NCBI RefSeq assembly: GCF_014648575.1
Contig: NZ_BMRJ01000003.1
Span: 1 to 64,000, forward strand
Reading direction: 5' to 3'
DNA: 64,000 nucleotides
From: Agromyces mediolanus
GTDB lineage: Bacteria; Actinomycetota; Actinomycetes; Actinomycetales; Microbacteriaceae
The notes beneath the pieces were generated by a model. The model had not been told where the DNA came from. It searched no databases and worked only from the letters and a program-made list of their open reading frames with translations. The position numbers were made by a program, and so were the translations under genes. Shown one piece after another: positions 62,648 to 64,000 of the stretch (the stretch's first letter is position 1; each line of letters opens with the position of its first letter).

Positions 62648-63103
62648 ATGCACTGGTCCGCGGCCCTCCTCGTCGCCCTCGCCCTGCTCGGCGCGGCGAC
62701 GGCGCTCGGCTTCGTGCTGCGCGCGCGCAGCGGGCGAGTGGTCGTCTCCCGCGGCGGCGGGGCGGATGCCTCGACGGCGGCCGCTGCGCTCGGCGTGGAG
62801 CCGGCCGCGTTCGGCGAGCGGGCGACCCTGGTGCAGTTCTCCACGGCGCTCTGCAGCCGCTGCCCCGGCACCGCCCGGCAGCTCGGCGCCCTCGCCGCCG
62901 GGACCGAGGGCGTCCGGCACCTCGAGATCGACCTCACCGACGAGCCGGCGCTCGCGGCGCGCTTCGCCGTGCTGCAGACGCCGACCACGCTCGTGTACGA
63001 CGGCGCCGGCCGGCAGCGCGCCCGCATCGGCGGGCCGCCCCGCACCGAGGAGCTCGCCGAGCTGCTCGACTCGCTCACCAGGAGGACCCGTGTCCAGAGC
63101 TGA
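62648..63103 (+). CDS. thioredoxin-like membrane-anchored protein
   Basis: A 151-residue protein with one N-terminal membrane segment (about residues 5-24) and a thioredoxin fold: ATLVQFSTALCSRCPGT (CxxC, CSRC, about residues 69-72) and the cis-proline strand VLQTPTTLVYD. It probably reduces or makes disulfides, with the domain facing in or out not decidable from sequence. TAGCAT lies six bases before the ATG, so it is leaderless and divergent from thyA. It overlaps the next gene by 14 bases. Confidence 0.88.
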   Translation: MHWSAALLVALALLGAATALGFVLRARSGRVVVSRGGGADASTAAAALGVEPAAFGERATLVQFSTALCSRCPGTARQLGALAAGTEGVRHLEIDLTDEPALAARFAVLQTPTTLVYDGAGRQRARIGGPPRTEELAELLDSLTRRTRVQS

Positions 63104-63572
63104 ACCCACCGCCATCGACCCCCGCGGGCCGCGATTCAGCGCCGCGATCACCGCGGCGCTGCTCCTCGTCGACGTCGTGCTCGGCCTCGCCGGCGCCGAG
63201 CTCGCGGCGTGGCTGCTGCTCGCGGCGCTCGCCCTGCTCTTCGCATGGGGCGCCTTCGCCGGCGTCGCCCGGCATCCGTTCGGGCTGCTCTACCGGCGCC
63301 TCGTCCGCCCGCGGCTCGCACCTCCTGCCGAGCTCGAGGACCCGCGACCGCCGACCTTCGCCCAGGGCGTCGGGCTCCTCGTCGCCGGCACGGGCGTCGT
63401 GCTCGGCGCGCTCGGCCTCCCGCTCGCCGTGCCGATCGCGGCAGCCGCCGCATTCCTGGCCGCCTTCCTGAACGCCGCGTTCGGTTTCTGCCTCGGCTGC
63501 CAGCTGTACCTGCTGCTGATCCGGGCCCGGGTGATCCGTCCGGCCCGTCCCCTCGCCGGTTCGCTTCGCTAG
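63090..63572 (+). CDS. DUF4395 membrane protein
   Basis: A 160-residue protein with four hydrophobic segments (about residues 18-55 and 92-140) and the CLGC motif in GFCLGCQLYL near the C-terminus, matching DUF4395. Proteins of this family often sit next to a thioredoxin gene, as here. GTG 63090 has GGAGG upstream. The cysteine pair and the overlap with the thioredoxin-like gene suggest a membrane redox pair (inferred). Confidence 0.83.
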   Translation: MSRAEPTAIDPRGPRFSAAITAALLLVDVVLGLAGAELAAWLLLAALALLFAWGAFAGVARHPFGLLYRRLVRPRLAPPAELEDPRPPTFAQGVGLLVAGTGVVLGALGLPLAVPIAAAAAFLAAFLNAAFGFCLGCQLYLLLIRARVIRPARPLAGSLR

Positions 63573-63711
63573 GCTGGTTCCCGGCTCGAAGACGAGCTCC
63601 GGCGGGCGGCCGAACGGCGCGCCGGGCACCGGTCCGCGAGGCCGGGCCCGCGACGTGAGACGCCCGACGCACCGAACGAACGCCGGATCCCGGCGCGAAG
63701 AGGAGGACCCC

Positions 63712-64000
63712 ATGGCCGTCACGAGCGAATCCACCACCGTCTGGAACGGGAGCCTCGTCGCCGGCTCCGGCAGCGTCCGCCTCGACTCCTCGAAGCTCGC
63801 CGAGTTCAAGGTGAACTGGCGCGCCCGCTCGGAGGGTGCCGACGCCACGACGACGCCCGAGGAGCTGCTGGCCGCGGCGCACTCCTCGTGCTTCTCGATG
63901 GCGCTCTCGCACGCCCTCTCCGGAGCGGGGCACGAGCCCGAGAGCATCCAGACCACCGCCGCCGTGACCTTCGAGGCCGGCAAGGGCGTGCTCGGCAGCC
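63712..64000 (+). CDS. OsmC-family peroxiredoxin, 3' end cut by window
   Basis: The first 96 residues of an OsmC/Ohr-like protein: VWNGSLVAGSGSVRLD, TTTPEELLAAAHSSCFSMALSHAL with the conserved cysteine at about residue 62 and the start of the second domain. Members reduce organic hydroperoxides. ATG 63712 has AGGAGGA upstream. It follows the DUF4395 gene after 139 bases; TAGGCT at 63570 may be its promoter element. Confidence 0.9.
   Translation, partial: MAVTSESTTVWNGSLVAGSGSVRLDSSKLAEFKVNWRARSEGADATTTPEELLAAAHSSCFSMALSHALSGAGHEPESIQTTAAVTFEAGKGVLGS

Overview
The window is high-GC DNA with the gene order and sequence style of an actinobacterium, most likely of the family Microbacteriaceae (inference from gene order, GTG/ATC starts, many four-base gene overlaps and an actinobacterial rRNA leader motif at the left edge). 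It is chromosomal core sequence. I saw no phage, transposase, CRISPR array or tRNA gene.

Layout from the left. Positions 1-444 are the leader and probable promoter of an rRNA operon that runs leftward off the window. tyrS lies just upstream of it, divergent from a SatD-like gene and its membrane partner. Then comes a minus-strand arginine operon, argC-J-B-D-F-H plus a 3-methyladenine DNA glycosylase, preceded by an arginine-rich 28-codon leader peptide and two mutually exclusive hairpins that look like an attenuator. Next are pheS-pheT and a glutamate-type ABC transporter (gluA-B-C-D) whose ATPase gene carries a one-base frameshift. They are followed by the 23S rRNA methyltransferase gene, rplT, rpmI and infC (infC starts at ATC), a DUF1844 gene, nei and lhr, an SseB-like gene, and hisA/priA, hisH, hisB and hisC.

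The middle holds a LysM-protein gene divergent from lexA, then metE-metF, hflX divergent from an rRNA-methyltransferase-like gene, and the conserved chain recA-recX-miaB-miaA-dapF followed by an MFS permease. recA is preceded by two SOS boxes, a DUF3046 gene and a ClgR-type regulator. A tripartite tricarboxylate transporter (tctC-B-A) with a divergent CitAB-type two-component system sits between clgR and cinA.

On the right the backbone resumes with cinA-pgsA-ftsK, a MacAB-like adaptor/ATPase/permease set, rnj, dapA, folA and thyA. The window ends with a thioredoxin/DUF4395 pair and the start of an OsmC-family gene.

Functionally the window combines amino-acid synthesis (Arg, His, Lys, Met), translation (TyrRS, PheRS, IF3, L20, L35, MiaA/B), DNA repair and the SOS response (LexA, RecA, RecX, Lhr, Nei, Mpg) and chromosome segregation (FtsK). 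Many genes have a TANNNT hexamer 5-8 bases before the start codon, which suggests widespread leaderless transcription. The strongest candidates for something undescribed are the arginine leader peptide and attenuator, the five 9-bp direct repeats between tctC and its sensor kinase, and the SatD/membrane-protein pair.
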